The notes beneath the pieces are model-generated. The model was given only the letters and a program-made list of their open reading frames with translations. It had not been told where the DNA came from and searched no databases. The translations under genes were made by a program, and so were the position numbers. Below are positions 46,338 through 56,930 of a stretch of DNA of 64,000 nt, in pieces. The stretch is from Colias croceus (Eukaryota > Arthropoda > Insecta > Lepidoptera > Pieridae), in assembly GCF_905220415.1 (NCBI RefSeq), contig NC_059539.1, forward strand, positions 1,736,001-1,800,000. The letters run 5' to 3'. The first letter of the stretch is position 1; every line of letters begins with the position of its first letter.

Positions 46338-46694
46338 CTAGCTGTGCCCCGTGGTTTCATCCGCATTTCTCCGCTCCTGTTGGTCTTAGCGATATAGCCT
46401 ATAGCCTTCCTCGGTAAATGGGCTATCTAGAGCTAGCGCGCAAGAGCAACTTTTGCCTCCGCAACTATTTTGTCTCTCCCATCAACTCTATGGGCTAGTA
46501 AGAAAGTGCGCGCACGTAGCGACGCAACTCCCCGTAGAGTTAATGGGAGAGACAAAATAGTTGCGGAGACAAAAGTTGCTCTTGCGTGCTAGCTATAAAC
46601 ACCGAAAGATTTTTTCAAATCGGAACAGTAGTTATTGAGATTAGCGCGTTCAAACAAACAAACAAACTCTTCTGCTTTATAATATTAGTATAGA
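46338..46694 (-). mobile_element. Helitron carrying a nested MITE
   Basis: CTAG at 46338, TGTTGGTCTTAGC, interrupted at GGGCTATCTA, resuming AAACACCGAAAG, and ending TTAGTATAGA|T. Both termini intact. Confidence 0.85.
46429..46596. mobile_element. MITE with ~60-bp TIRs, nested in Helitron
   Basis: AGCTAGCGCGCAAGAGCAAC at the left and GTTGCTCTTGCGTGCTAGCT at the right; the arms continue through GACAAAATAGTTGCGG. TA flanks suggest a Tc1/mariner- or PIF-type mobiliser. Confidence 0.8.
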
Positions 46695-47026
46695 TTCGTA
46701 CAACAAAACTTAACATTAGGAAATTTGTCATAAGCGGCAACCCTAAAACACAAATCCTAGACTTGACTCCTAATAAAACGAAATATAATTACCCTTTACC
46801 ATTATCCAAGAGCTATAATTAGAACAATGATCCCTAAGCCCGTATCGGAATGACCTTTTCCCGCCTTTCCTGTCAACAGCTGGGTTGCCATGGTAACGGT
46901 AAGGTCAAAGACATCTATGTTAGGTCTTCAATCTTCATACAAAAGGAATACGCTTTAATGGGAAGGTCATTGTTAAACAGCTTTAAAAAGACGTGTGTTC
47001 AATACGTATGTATGTTTTATTAATTA

Positions 47027-47208
47027 CTAGCTTACCGCCCGCGGCTTCGCCTAAAACCTAAAGAGTTATATACTAAAACCTTCATCTTGAATCACTCTAT
47101 CTATTTAAAAAAACCGCATCAAAATCCGTTGCGTAGTTTTAAAGATTTAAGCATACGGGACATAGGGACAGAGAAAGCGACTTTGTTTTAAATACTAGTG
47201 TAGTGTAG
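47027..47208 (-). mobile_element. non-autonomous Helitron
   Basis: CTAG at 47027, CCGCCCGCGGCTTCGCC, AACCGCATCAAAATCCGTTG and GACAGAGAAAGCGAC. The 5' edge is approximate. Confidence 0.75.
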
Positions 47209-47599
47209 CTGTTAAAAAATTTGTCAGCGTGGAATGTAGATATTATTAGTAGATAGTAGTTAGTAGATAATAATATGATCTGGGTTTGTATTTTATTACT
47301 TTTATTTTATTTTCAAGACTAATCTTTATGTGAAAATATGAGAAAATTGTCTGTACCTTTACTCGCTAATAAAATATAAATATAAAATAAAGTTGTGTTA
47401 TTTACAATATTTTTAACCCAAGATTTCGCTGAAAAATTACTGGGGAGGTAGCTTAGCGCTTATTTAATTGACCTTTGAATTTATGCACTATGCCATCGTA
47501 TAAAAAAGTACCCCAATACCTTGCGAAATGTGTGATCAATCATAATTTTGCATCCTCTACACTCATCAACAGGAAACGGAAATATAATAACAGTCTGTA

Positions 47600-48300
47600 T
47601 CGCCAGTCACTCGCTACGTACGTGAATGGAGCACGGCACGGGATCGTGACGTGTGACGTCACGACACGCTCGTGACGACACGGCACGCTTATAGAAATAT
47701 TCGCATTAAAATAGCGATGAAAAGCACTGAATTGATATATGATTTGATAGCGATTAAAATCGAAGTAACGCTTTTGCCAAGGTATTTTATTTCATCATCT
47801 ATTTAAAATGCTATAGTAGTGCAATAGTGAATTTACTGCCCAATTAGTAAATTTCAGAATACAGTGTACCTACTGAGCTTATAATGTTATACTGAGCTTA
47901 TATGTCGTGGTACTCGTGGTCATATCGTAGATTTGCTCATTTCATGAAATGGCCAACATAGTTTGATCAGATCGTTAAATTGTCAACGTTTCACGATATT
48001 ATGGCCACGACATATATAGGTATTATTGTTGTATAACTGCCTGCCCCAATAAATATTGACAAATTCAAACACAAACAATCAATTATTTCCGAGGCGTTTG
48101 GCGTTATTACAGTAGTGTTTTTAACAGGAGCTTTCCGCTCGCAGCTTTTCTTCTAAATCTTCTCACGAAAACAAGTTGTTTGTTACAAACAGATTTTCAC
48201 ATTAAACCATTATTTATGTGAATTATTTTTGTCACCGCAACGCGAGTACGACACGGATACGTGACGATGCGTTCGTCATTGGCCACGACACGACGCGCCT
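47600..48300. repeat. outlying CRE-core units
   Basis: GTGACGTGTGACGTCACGAC near 47645 and ACGGATACGTGACGATGCG near 48255 resemble the cores of the array at 48950-49490 but are degraded. A MITE at 47899-48016 lies between them. Confidence 0.35.
47899..48016. mobile_element. 118-bp MITE, TATATGTCGTGG ends
   Basis: TATATGTCGTGG and CCACGACATATA termini with ATATCGT sub-termini, and palindromic ATTTCATGAAAT inside. Confidence 0.65.
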
Positions 48301-48949
48301 ACGACGTTGTTGGCAGATTCAGTTACATTTTCATATGTCACGGGGAAAGTGCATTTTTATGCTTTCACTATCTAGGATATTTTTATTAACACGCTTCACT
48401 TGTATGTTTGTCTGTAACCGACATGACTGTATGTTAACGACTCCTTTAGACTCGATTTAGACCCACTTTAAACTTACATGTTTAAATCAAACTTTGAACA
48501 CTTATCAAGCATCAATGACAATATAATAATTTCATGATTTTAAGCTGCATGTTTTATTTTTTTAACTACCTATTAATATTAATTATTTATATTATATATG
48601 CAGAATGTAGATCTAGGCACTGATATAGTCTCCGATACATAAGCTTTAGTAAACATAGCTAAAATTAGTGAACTTTACTGTAAAACAATAGAACTATTGA
48701 TACTCTGAAACGAATGTTAGGTACCTAACTAAATGATTTAAAACTTAAAAATTACTTTACTGTTTGTGTTTTGGTACGCTATCATATACCTACCGTACAA
48801 TGATTTAATCTTTTTTTAGTTGTAATAATCAATAGTAGGTAGCGCAAAAGATAGGATTTTTCCACAGGATTGTTTACTAACAATTGAAATTATTGTTAGG
48901 TATTTTCTTAGATCATTAAGTAGATACAAATAAAGATTATTTATATCTA

Positions 48950-49490
48950 AATATTGTCGTCATAACCAAAACGTGTGCATAAATCGAACACGGGACGGAT
49001 GCGTGACGTTTGACGTCATGTCATATTACCGTGTTACCCGTCACGATAATTGTCTTTCAATCTACAGGAGGTAGAAAGACAATAGTAACATTCACAGATT
49101 TTTGCCAACCATCGTCACTATGAACTCGTGAACATGCATTTCGAGCGAACACGGGACGGATGCGTGACGTTTGACGTCACGTCATAGTTCTGTCACGCCA
49201 GAAACCTACCTACTAAATTATTGAATTGATTAGCCAATAAGAAAAATGCATTGCTTTCTTCCAATATCGGTACGTCATGAACTCGTGAGTTGCAAGTGCA
49301 GCGACCACGGGACGGATGCGTGACGTTTGACGTCACGTCATAATTCTGTGTCACGGCATGTACCAATCTTCTGATTTGTTAAGCCAATAAGAATCCCATA
49401 GACTTTCCTGCCAACAAGCCAACGTCATGAACTCGTGGCTTGACCACGGTACGGATGCGTGACGTTTGACGTCACGTCATCGTCTCGTAT
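48950..49490. repeat. degenerate ~150-bp tandem array with invariant CRE-like core
   Basis: Four units have cores at 48991, 49152, 49308 and 49447 (periods 161, 156, 139). Each core contains ACGGATGCGTGACG followed by TTTGACGTCA. Spacers between cores are diverged but keep GCCAATAAGA (units 2-3 and 3-4) and ATGAACTCGTG before three cores. Confidence 0.8.
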
Positions 49491-49892
49491 CGCCTATTAA
49501 GGTAGCGTGACACTATCACGCTACGGATACATGGTATCCCATACTTAAGATGCCTATAATAGTATTTGTGGCGTTTGTTTGGCTTCCCTACAAGACTGGT
49601 TAATACTCGCATGGTTATTGCTATTTTAGCATCTCCTGCATGGATCACAACGTAACATCTAAGTATGTGAAGTATGTAGATGATCCGAAGATATTCTCAA
49701 TAAATAAAATAAATAACATGCTTCGTATGTAAATATTGTGAAAAATGATAGTGAGAGTCAATTCTGCTCTATCACGAATACGTATCTAGCCAAGTTTGGG
49801 AGTTTACCAATTACGCACGCACGTACTATTGCATTTCAAATTTCAGTGCAGTTTCTAGTGCAAGTTATAACCCATAAATAATTCCTTCAGAG

Positions 49893-49949
49893 CGCGGCTG
49901 TAGAGGCAGGGGAAAAGTAGTGTACCTTTCCCTTGCCTCTACAGCCGCG
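49893..49949. repeat. GC-rich 23-bp hairpin
   Basis: CGCGGCTGTAGAGGCA begins the left arm (49893-49915); the right arm 49927-49949 pairs with one mismatch. The loop is 11 nt. Confidence 0.65.
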
Positions 49950-50365
49950 TAGTTAAAGGACATTCCAATGGAAATTGGAAATGAAATGCTATAACCCTGA
50001 AAAGTAGCCTATGTGAGTGACTATAACGGCCGGTTTACGAATTGATGGTTTGTCGTTAAAAACTTCTCAAAAAAACATACACATCGAAATTTTAATAGCA
50101 CAAACACGTGTCCACTCCACAACCTGTTTTTTAACAAAACAACCTCGTATTTGTTTACAAAGTGCCACTATTGCGAGATCCATAATAAGGTAATTGAATC
50201 GATCAGGCTGTCCCCGCGTGCCGCCCTTTGACTGCGTACGTGCGCGCACGCATCTATCCCTCCTACTTATTAGCTTTTGAAATTACCGCGTTATGTCACA
50301 ACTAATAACTTAACAATAATATTTTTGTGGTAAAAAAAGAGTGTCTATGCCGAACACACGTGTCA

Positions 50366-50493
50366 GAAGTGAAACTAATTTGGCAGGATTCAAATTTCAA
50401 AGACCAAAATCGTCGGCTTACTCCATGATGTGTCAGTATTGCTATGACGCGACCTTGAAATTTTACTCAACGCGCCTGAAGAAGTTTCACTTC
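50366..50493. mobile_element. MITE, GAAGTGAAACT family
   Basis: GAAGTGAAACT at the left and GAAGTTTCACTTC at the right, 128 bp. No coding capacity. Confidence 0.65.
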
Positions 50494-50530
50494 ATAAATT
50501 AAAGAGTAGGTAGCTATCAAATTTAGTTTT

Positions 50531-50893
50531 ATCTCCGAATAGAATCTCCTTTTTAGAGGAGAATGCAGTCAAGCACTAAGCACGGATCGCCGAGAAAAGG
50601 ACCGTGGGTACTCAGGGGTATTGCCCTCAAAGATCCATAGTCTGCGCGTTGTTGGCGTAAGGCGGCCTTCGTTCCAGCAGCCGCCAGCGAGGGGGGTTCT
50701 AGCGGTGGGCCTGGAAACGGGCATCTGCTGGGCGGGACACGCGGTAGAGTCGTTACCGTTCCCGCAGTTCCGTCCAAAGCAGCGCGATGGAACAGAGTGG
50801 GGTTTAAGTCGGTAAAAATCCGACATCCGACCCCGGGAGCCGGGGGTATCTAAGATTTCCCCACTATAAAATAAAAACAAAATAAAAAAGGGG
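50531..50893 (+). mobile_element. R1-like LINE 3' end (tentative)
   Basis: A GC-rich block with GGAACAGAGTGGGGTTTAAG, TCGGTAAAAATCCGACATCC and a final AAAATAAAAACAAAATAAAAA tail. The style resembles lepidopteran R1-clade 3' regions. The ORFs on both strands lack RT motifs. Confidence 0.5.
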
Positions 50894-51268
50894 TACTTAT
50901 GACACTCTCGTTGCAAAAGTGCAATAGACTTTCGTCTAAACTCTACCATGTTCTGTCGAGCCACTTTCAGTGACGGAGTCAAGGTGTTATGTTAGCGATA
51001 TATACACAAGCAAAACATTGTTTGAATAAAAGAGGCTTGGCTATTCATTGAACGACTTGACGTAGTCAATATCTTTATGTACATGAACACGAATGTATAC
51101 TGTGTAGAGATATACTGTGTGTGTACGAATGTAAAGGTGCAATGTGTGAAAAAAATTGTGGGTGTGGCTCTACCCAAGTTGAAACAGTTATTAACTTAAG
51201 CAAATTAACGCATTATTTTTGTCTCAGTCCAGCTCAGATAGAAAAGGAACCAATGGCTAGTAGGTATA

Positions 51269-51463
51269 TCACTACATAGTAAAAAACAAAGTCGCTTTCT
51301 CTGTCCCTGTCCCTATGTCCCTTTGTATGCTTAAATCTTAAAACTACGCAACGGATTTTGAATGCGGTTTTTTTTAATAGATAGAGTGATTCAAGAGGAA
51401 AGTTTTAGTATATAATTTATTAGTTTTTAGACAAAGCGGGCGAAGCCGCGGGTGGTAAGCTAG
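51269..51463 (+). mobile_element. non-autonomous Helitron
   Basis: A|TCACTACATAGT, AAAGTCGCTTTCTCTGTCCC, GAATGCGGTTTTTTTT and GGGTGGTAAGCTAG|T. Confidence 0.85.
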
Positions 51464-51788
51464 TAAATAATAAAAGTCTTTTAGCCATAAATTCCAATCT
51501 AAACCATTTTTAATTAAATGTACAATTCTTTTAACAGCGCAATCTCAAATACTATTTTTGGAACTAGCCGATACCAAGGTACTAAGATGTAAATAAGCAA
51601 CATAAATTAATTGCGACGCTAAAACGAGTGTAACTATTGTAAAGTGATAACACTATCGCATCCTGCAATATTGCAAATACATTTATTCTCTGTTTACGTC
51701 GGTTGTGTTTATAAAATTAGGTGTTCAATTAATATTCCTGTAAAGAACTTTTAAGTCATACTTTTTTACTAACTTCAATAAAGTGTAA

Positions 51789-52137
51789 TCTATATTACAT
51801 AATATAATAAATCTGTAGAAGGGTCAATTCTGTACATTGAAAATATTGAAAAAATAATAGCAGGGGGTGTTACTGGATCGATACCAAACCCAAATATGTG
51901 ATTAAAAAAAATTTTGTCTGTCTGTCTGTCTGTCCGTCTGTCTGTCTGTCTGTCTGTCTGTATGTGAAGGCATCACGTGAAAACTAACGGTTCGATTTCG
52001 ATGAAACTTGGTATAATTATACCTTATTATCCTGGGCATAAAATAGGATACTTTTTATCCCGGAAAAATACGTAGAAAAAATAAATCTTAATTTTTCTTA
52101 ATTTTTCCGCGCGGACGGAGTTGCGGGCGGATGCTAG
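51789..52137 (+). mobile_element. Helitron, (GTCT)n family
   Basis: A|TCTATATTACATAATATAAT, GGGGGTGTTACTGGATCG, (GTCT)n at 51915-51960, and GTTGCGGGCGGATGCTAG|T. It lacks an internal stretch found in 7022-7491. Confidence 0.85.
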
Positions 52138-52524
52138 TGTAAAATAATAGCATGTAGTTCATTATATTTATAAATCGATTTGAAAATGAGAATTTCTATA
52201 ATATTCTTAAATACTGACTGATTCAACATTATTATAATTATTACCAATTGATATAAGGAACATTTTAAAAGCAGTTCTTATAAGTCAGAAGAACCAAGCT
52301 GTTCTTACAACTCAGATAAAAACAATGCCTGCTTCTTGGATTTCCCTGACAATTTTCATTAGTAACCAATACTTTATCAACGAGCGATACACCAAAATCA
52401 ATTAGGATTTAAGCAGCGAATCATCATCTAATTTCTGTATGCACATTATTTTTATCTTTCGAAACTGAGCTTTTGACTAGGAAGTTGCCTGTCTAGCATT
52501 TGTAAACGATTACATCATTAAATA

Positions 52525-54197
52525 TCTGGGGGCACGGTAGTGCCCCCGCCAAGACGAGCCAAGCGAAAGCGAAGCGCACGGGCACTACCTACCTTTTCTC
52601 GAAGCGCTTCGACGTTTTTTTGAACCCTCATAACTTGGGTTTGGATTATGCTAGATCAACAAAATTTTCGGGATATATTGCCAATAGCGGACTTATTGAA
52701 AATATTAAGTTTTAATTACATTAGCTTTTATACTTCAGATTTTATTTATATCTAAAAAACGCTAATTTCGTCACTGACTCACTGATGATCATCAAAATTC
52801 TTAAGGTATTTCCTAATGTCCTAGAAAGCTGAAATTTTGTATGTAAGCTAGTATTAGCACACAAACAACAAAAAAATTATAAAACTTGTAACTTTCATCC
52901 CCCAACCCCTTAAACTAGGGGATGGGAGTTTGTATGAGACCTGTAATTTTAAATTAAATTTTGATGACGCTAGAGGTCTAATCTAATAATCTAAAACTTG
53001 GTTCCCCTATATATATTATGTATACTAGCTTCCGCCCGCGACTCCGTCCGCGCGGATGTCGGTCTTCGCGTGGATGGTTTATTTCTCCATTTTGAGTAAC
53101 TCTGACAATGACATCTTATAAATATCTATTAGACCCAAATACGGTTAAGCCTATAATAATACGCAACGTGTGTTCGCGGTTCTACAGAACAACGTCTATG
53201 GATAAAACTGAAAAATTAAGATTAATTTTTTTCTACGTATTTTTCCAGGATAAAAAGTATCCTATTTTACGCCCAGGATAATAAGGTATAATTATACCAA
53301 GTTTCATCGAAATCGAACCGTTAGTTTTCACGTGATGCCTTCACATACAGACAGACAGACAGACAGACAGACAAAAATTTTTTTAATCACATATTTGGGT
53401 TTGGTATCGATCCAGTAACACCCCCTGGTATTTATTTTTTCAATATTTTCAATGTACAGAATTGGCCCTTCTACAGATTTATTATATGTATAGATATGTA
53501 TAGGTACTCCTTGTTAAAAAAAAAAAATTTAATCGACATATTATATTGAGACATATACTTCAGATCAGATCATATAAATATGAATGAATAGAAGTGTTGC
53601 GAACGTCTCCTGCCTCTTACGTCCACACAGTAGCTAAAAATAAATAAAAAATTGTCCTTGACAAGAGAGTGGGCTATAAAAAAGGCGTCTCTGATGTGCA
53701 AGAAATACACCCCAAAAAAAAGAAGAAAAAAAAAATATTACGAACAACTTACAAAAAGTAATGAAATCCCACCAAAAACATTTTCATGTAAAATGTTGCC
53801 AAGACGAGCCCATATGACTTGCACTGTCAAAAAGTTATCAGATCTCATGTAGAGCCAAGCTTCTAACACTACTCGCCCTAACTCTACAAGGCCTAATTTC
53901 ACAAACTCTACACCTTAGTCAAAATATGTGGCTTGGCCGTTCGTTACAACAAGAACTATTGTATAACACAAAAGTAATGAACAGTGAATTAATTTTTCAC
54001 CTTGCGCCGATGTGAATGTAGCGAAATGGCCAAAACATATTTTGACTAAGGTGTAGAGTTTGTGAATTTAGGCCTTGTAGAGTTAGGGCGAGTAGTGTTA
54101 GAAGCTTGGCTCTACATGAGATCTGATAACTTTTTGACAGTGCAAGTCATATGGGCTCGTCTTGGCAACATTTTACATGAAAATGTTTTTGGTGGGA
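52525..54197 (-). mobile_element. 1673-bp Helitron-like element, copy 2
   Basis: Reverse complement of 6319-7991 with identical length and no difference noticed over the compared segments. Flanks outside differ. Contains the nested Helitron at 53025-53494 and the foldback at 53764-54197. Confidence 0.75.
53025..53494 (-). mobile_element. Helitron, (GTCT)n family, nested
   Basis: Twin of 7022-7491, 470 bp, CTAG at 53025 and TATGTATAGA|T at the 5' end. Confidence 0.85.
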
Positions 54198-54859
54198 TTT
54201 AATAGACTAGATCTTATGAAATAAAAGGAATCTTGCTTCACAGATTTGAATGTATCGTAAGTATTAGGTATCAGATCGAATCCCTTTTACTTGCAATATT
54301 GAAGCTTTGTTAAACAAGTTTATTGTTATTTTAGGTTTTCCTTGTTCTACGCTACGTAACTAAATAGGTACTAAAGAATTCGCGGATTTCTATCTAATTC
54401 TATGAAATTCGAATTATCTAATATTAGATGACGTGTTTGCTATTTTTTTTTTACTTTCCCAAAAATGGCGATGTCTCTTAGTAAAATAGCGAGACGTGTT
54501 TCTGTTCATCAAATTTTCACAAATAATATATCTGTTTCATTATTTATCTTCCTTATCAACTCATCACTTGTTCTTCTATACATAATAATAATTATTCAAC
54601 AAGAAATCGTGGCATACGAAATAAATTCTGTTATTTAAAGTCACTGATATTTATCATCGCACTATCCTTAAAAATAAATAACCTTCGTCTGTACTTGACA
54701 ATTAAGGAGGCTCTGACGTCATCAGATCATACATGATTAAGGAAGACTTAATTCCACGAACAAATCTTTTCATCAGCTTTTTCCTCAGTCAGCTGATAGA
54801 CAAAGATCTCAAGACATAGGTGACTCAAACCTTGGATTTAATATCCTTTATATTATTAA

Positions 54860-55010
54860 CTAGCTGCGCTTCGCGGTTTCACCTGTTGGTCTTAGTGTGA
54901 TAATAGCCTTCCTCGATAAATGGGCTAGAATTTTTCAAATCGGACCAGTAGTTCCTGAGCTTAGTGCGTTCAAACAAACAAACTCTTCAGCTCTATAATA
55001 TTTGTATAGA
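54860..55010 (-). mobile_element. short Helitron, TGTTGGTCTTAG family
   Basis: CTAG at 54860, CTGTTGGTCTTAG, CTCTATAATATTTGTATAGA|T. An internal deletion removes part of the core. Confidence 0.8.
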
Positions 55011-56237
55011 TAATGTATAAGGCCGAGAAATTACATCTATGAGGTAAGTTATTGTTATGAAAACAATATGGTACCTAATTGCAACAGATATTTTCACACA
55101 CGTTGAACTTATATTTCGTGTGACTCATTTAAGTATTTTCGAAAATTCAAAATTCAAATGTATTTTCAAAGTGGGTTAATCTGTACCAATCTCATTTAAA
55201 AAATTAGTCCTCATTCAATCTTTTTCTGTTGTTTCATAGAAATAAGAAGATTTATTTAATTATCCGTTTAAAACTCGGACACTCCAACTTCGGTAAATCC
55301 AGTGTCAGTGAAACATCAATTTAATATCATAAAGCTGTCCTTGAATGTAATGTTTATTTAATATTATCCTATAATTAAATATTATCTACAATAAACTACA
55401 GGTGTACTCGAAACAATAACAGCTATCGAACATTGTTCTAGATTGAGCCCACAAGGTCGGCTTTACTCACACCGTGATTTTAAAACTACAAGCGTCATTT
55501 GTATGGAAAATCTGGTTAATCACTTGCAAGTATTTACAGTAATTATTTCATTTGTTACGTGAATATTTTGAGGATGAAGGTAAATGACATGCGCTTGTTG
55601 CACCCACTATTCTTATGGATGACTTCTCTGTTATTTTTAGCGAAAATAACTACTTAAGTCTTGGAAAATATATAGATTGTATAGAATTGCATAACATTAA
55701 AATAATTGTTAATAGTAAAGAAATCGCTAATCCTAGAAGAAATTTGGTAAATAGGATACAGGAAATATGCAGAATTCGACAGCATCCTCTACTTTTGTAA
55801 GGAACTACTACAGAACAAATTGATTTTATTAAATAAAACCGTAGCCTGTAAAAAGGCGATGACACTAATATTATCTATATTCCAAACAACAGTTACAAAA
55901 TCATTAGACTAATGATGCTACATTAGCATAACCCACTATAATGCATTCACGGAGCAACGTACGATTCACGATAAATACTTCGCATTCGACACTTTGAGGG
56001 ATCCGGATTGGACTTTGGCTGTTCGGTGTATCAAATGCACGTAAATAACATGGAATGCCTAGCCTTCGGTGGCTTTGGCAACACGTTGTAGGCGTGACTC
56101 GGACGTTCACGCGATGAAAGCGTGCTAGTGACGTAGTGACGTCAGCGCCGCGCCTGCTCAACATTGACACACAAATGGGCTCGCTTTGCCATGCGTGCGA
56201 ATGTTCGAAGTCGAGGAGGGTTCTAATATTTATGGGA
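55011..56237. other. no gene seen; CpG patch at 56080-56210
   Basis: Unique AT-rich DNA, then a more CpG-rich patch with GTAGTGACGTCAGCG. A 120-codon open frame on the minus strand (56266-55904) has no recognisable domain and overlaps a Helitron end. Confidence 0.35.
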
Positions 56238-56618
56238 CTAGCTGTTCCGTGCGGTTTCACCCGCATTGCTCCGCTCCTGTTGGTCTTAGCTTGATAATCT
56301 TCTAATATATAAAAATCAATGCCACTTTTCGTTGTAATTCCATAACTCGAGAACGGCTGAACCGATTTCGATAATTCTTTTTTTATTATATTCCTTGAAG
56401 TACGAGGATGGTTCTTATGTAGAGAAAACGTTAATATGTACCACGGGCGGAGCCGGGGCGGACCGCTAGTATATTATAATGCCTTCCTCGATAAATGGGC
56501 TATCTAACATCCAAAGAATTTTTCAAATCGGACCAGTAGTTCCCGAGATTACCGCGTTCAAACAAACAAACAGACAATCAAACAAAGAAACTCTTCAGCT
56601 TTATAATATTAGTATAGA
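56238..56618 (-). mobile_element. Helitron hosting a nested Helitron
   Basis: CTAG at 56238, TGTTGGTCTTAGC, interrupted at 56298-56469, resuming GCCTTCCTCGATAAATGGGC, and ending TTAGTATAGA. Confidence 0.85.
56298..56469 (+). mobile_element. inner Helitron
   Basis: A|TCTTCTAATATATAAAAATC, AACTCGAGAACGGCTGAACC and GGAGCCGGGGCGGACCGCTAG|T, inserted inside the minus-strand Helitron. Confidence 0.85.
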
Positions 56619-56763
56619 CTAGCTTCCGCCCGCGACTCTTACTTTTTTTCTACGTATTTTTCCGGGATAAAAAGTATCCTATTTTATGCCCAGGATAATA
56701 AGGTATAATTATACCAAGTTTCATCGAAATCGAACCGTTAGTTTTCACGTGATGCCTGAACAT

Positions 56764-56808
<45 letters not shown>

Positions 56809-56930
56809 AAAATTTTTAATCACATATTTGGGTTTGGTATCGATCCAGTAACACCCCCTGCTATTTATTTTTTCAATATTTTCAATGTACAGAATTGACC
56901 CTTCTACAGATTAATTATTATATGTATAGA
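56619..56930 (-). mobile_element. Helitron, (GTCT)n family
   Basis: CTAG at 56619 abuts the end of the previous Helitron; TATGTATAGA|T is at the 5' end; (CAGA)n at 56764-56804. Confidence 0.85.

Noticed and set aside
50569..50982. 137-aa minus-strand ORF
   Set aside because: Antisense to a GC-rich LINE 3' region; no recognisable motif.
53764..54197. piggyBac ends (CCCACC...GGTGGG)
   Set aside because: No TTAA target; the flanks are A and T, and the boundary coincides with the 1673-bp element.
55904..56266. 120-aa minus-strand ORF
   Set aside because: Starts inside a Helitron end and shows no domain; probably chance.
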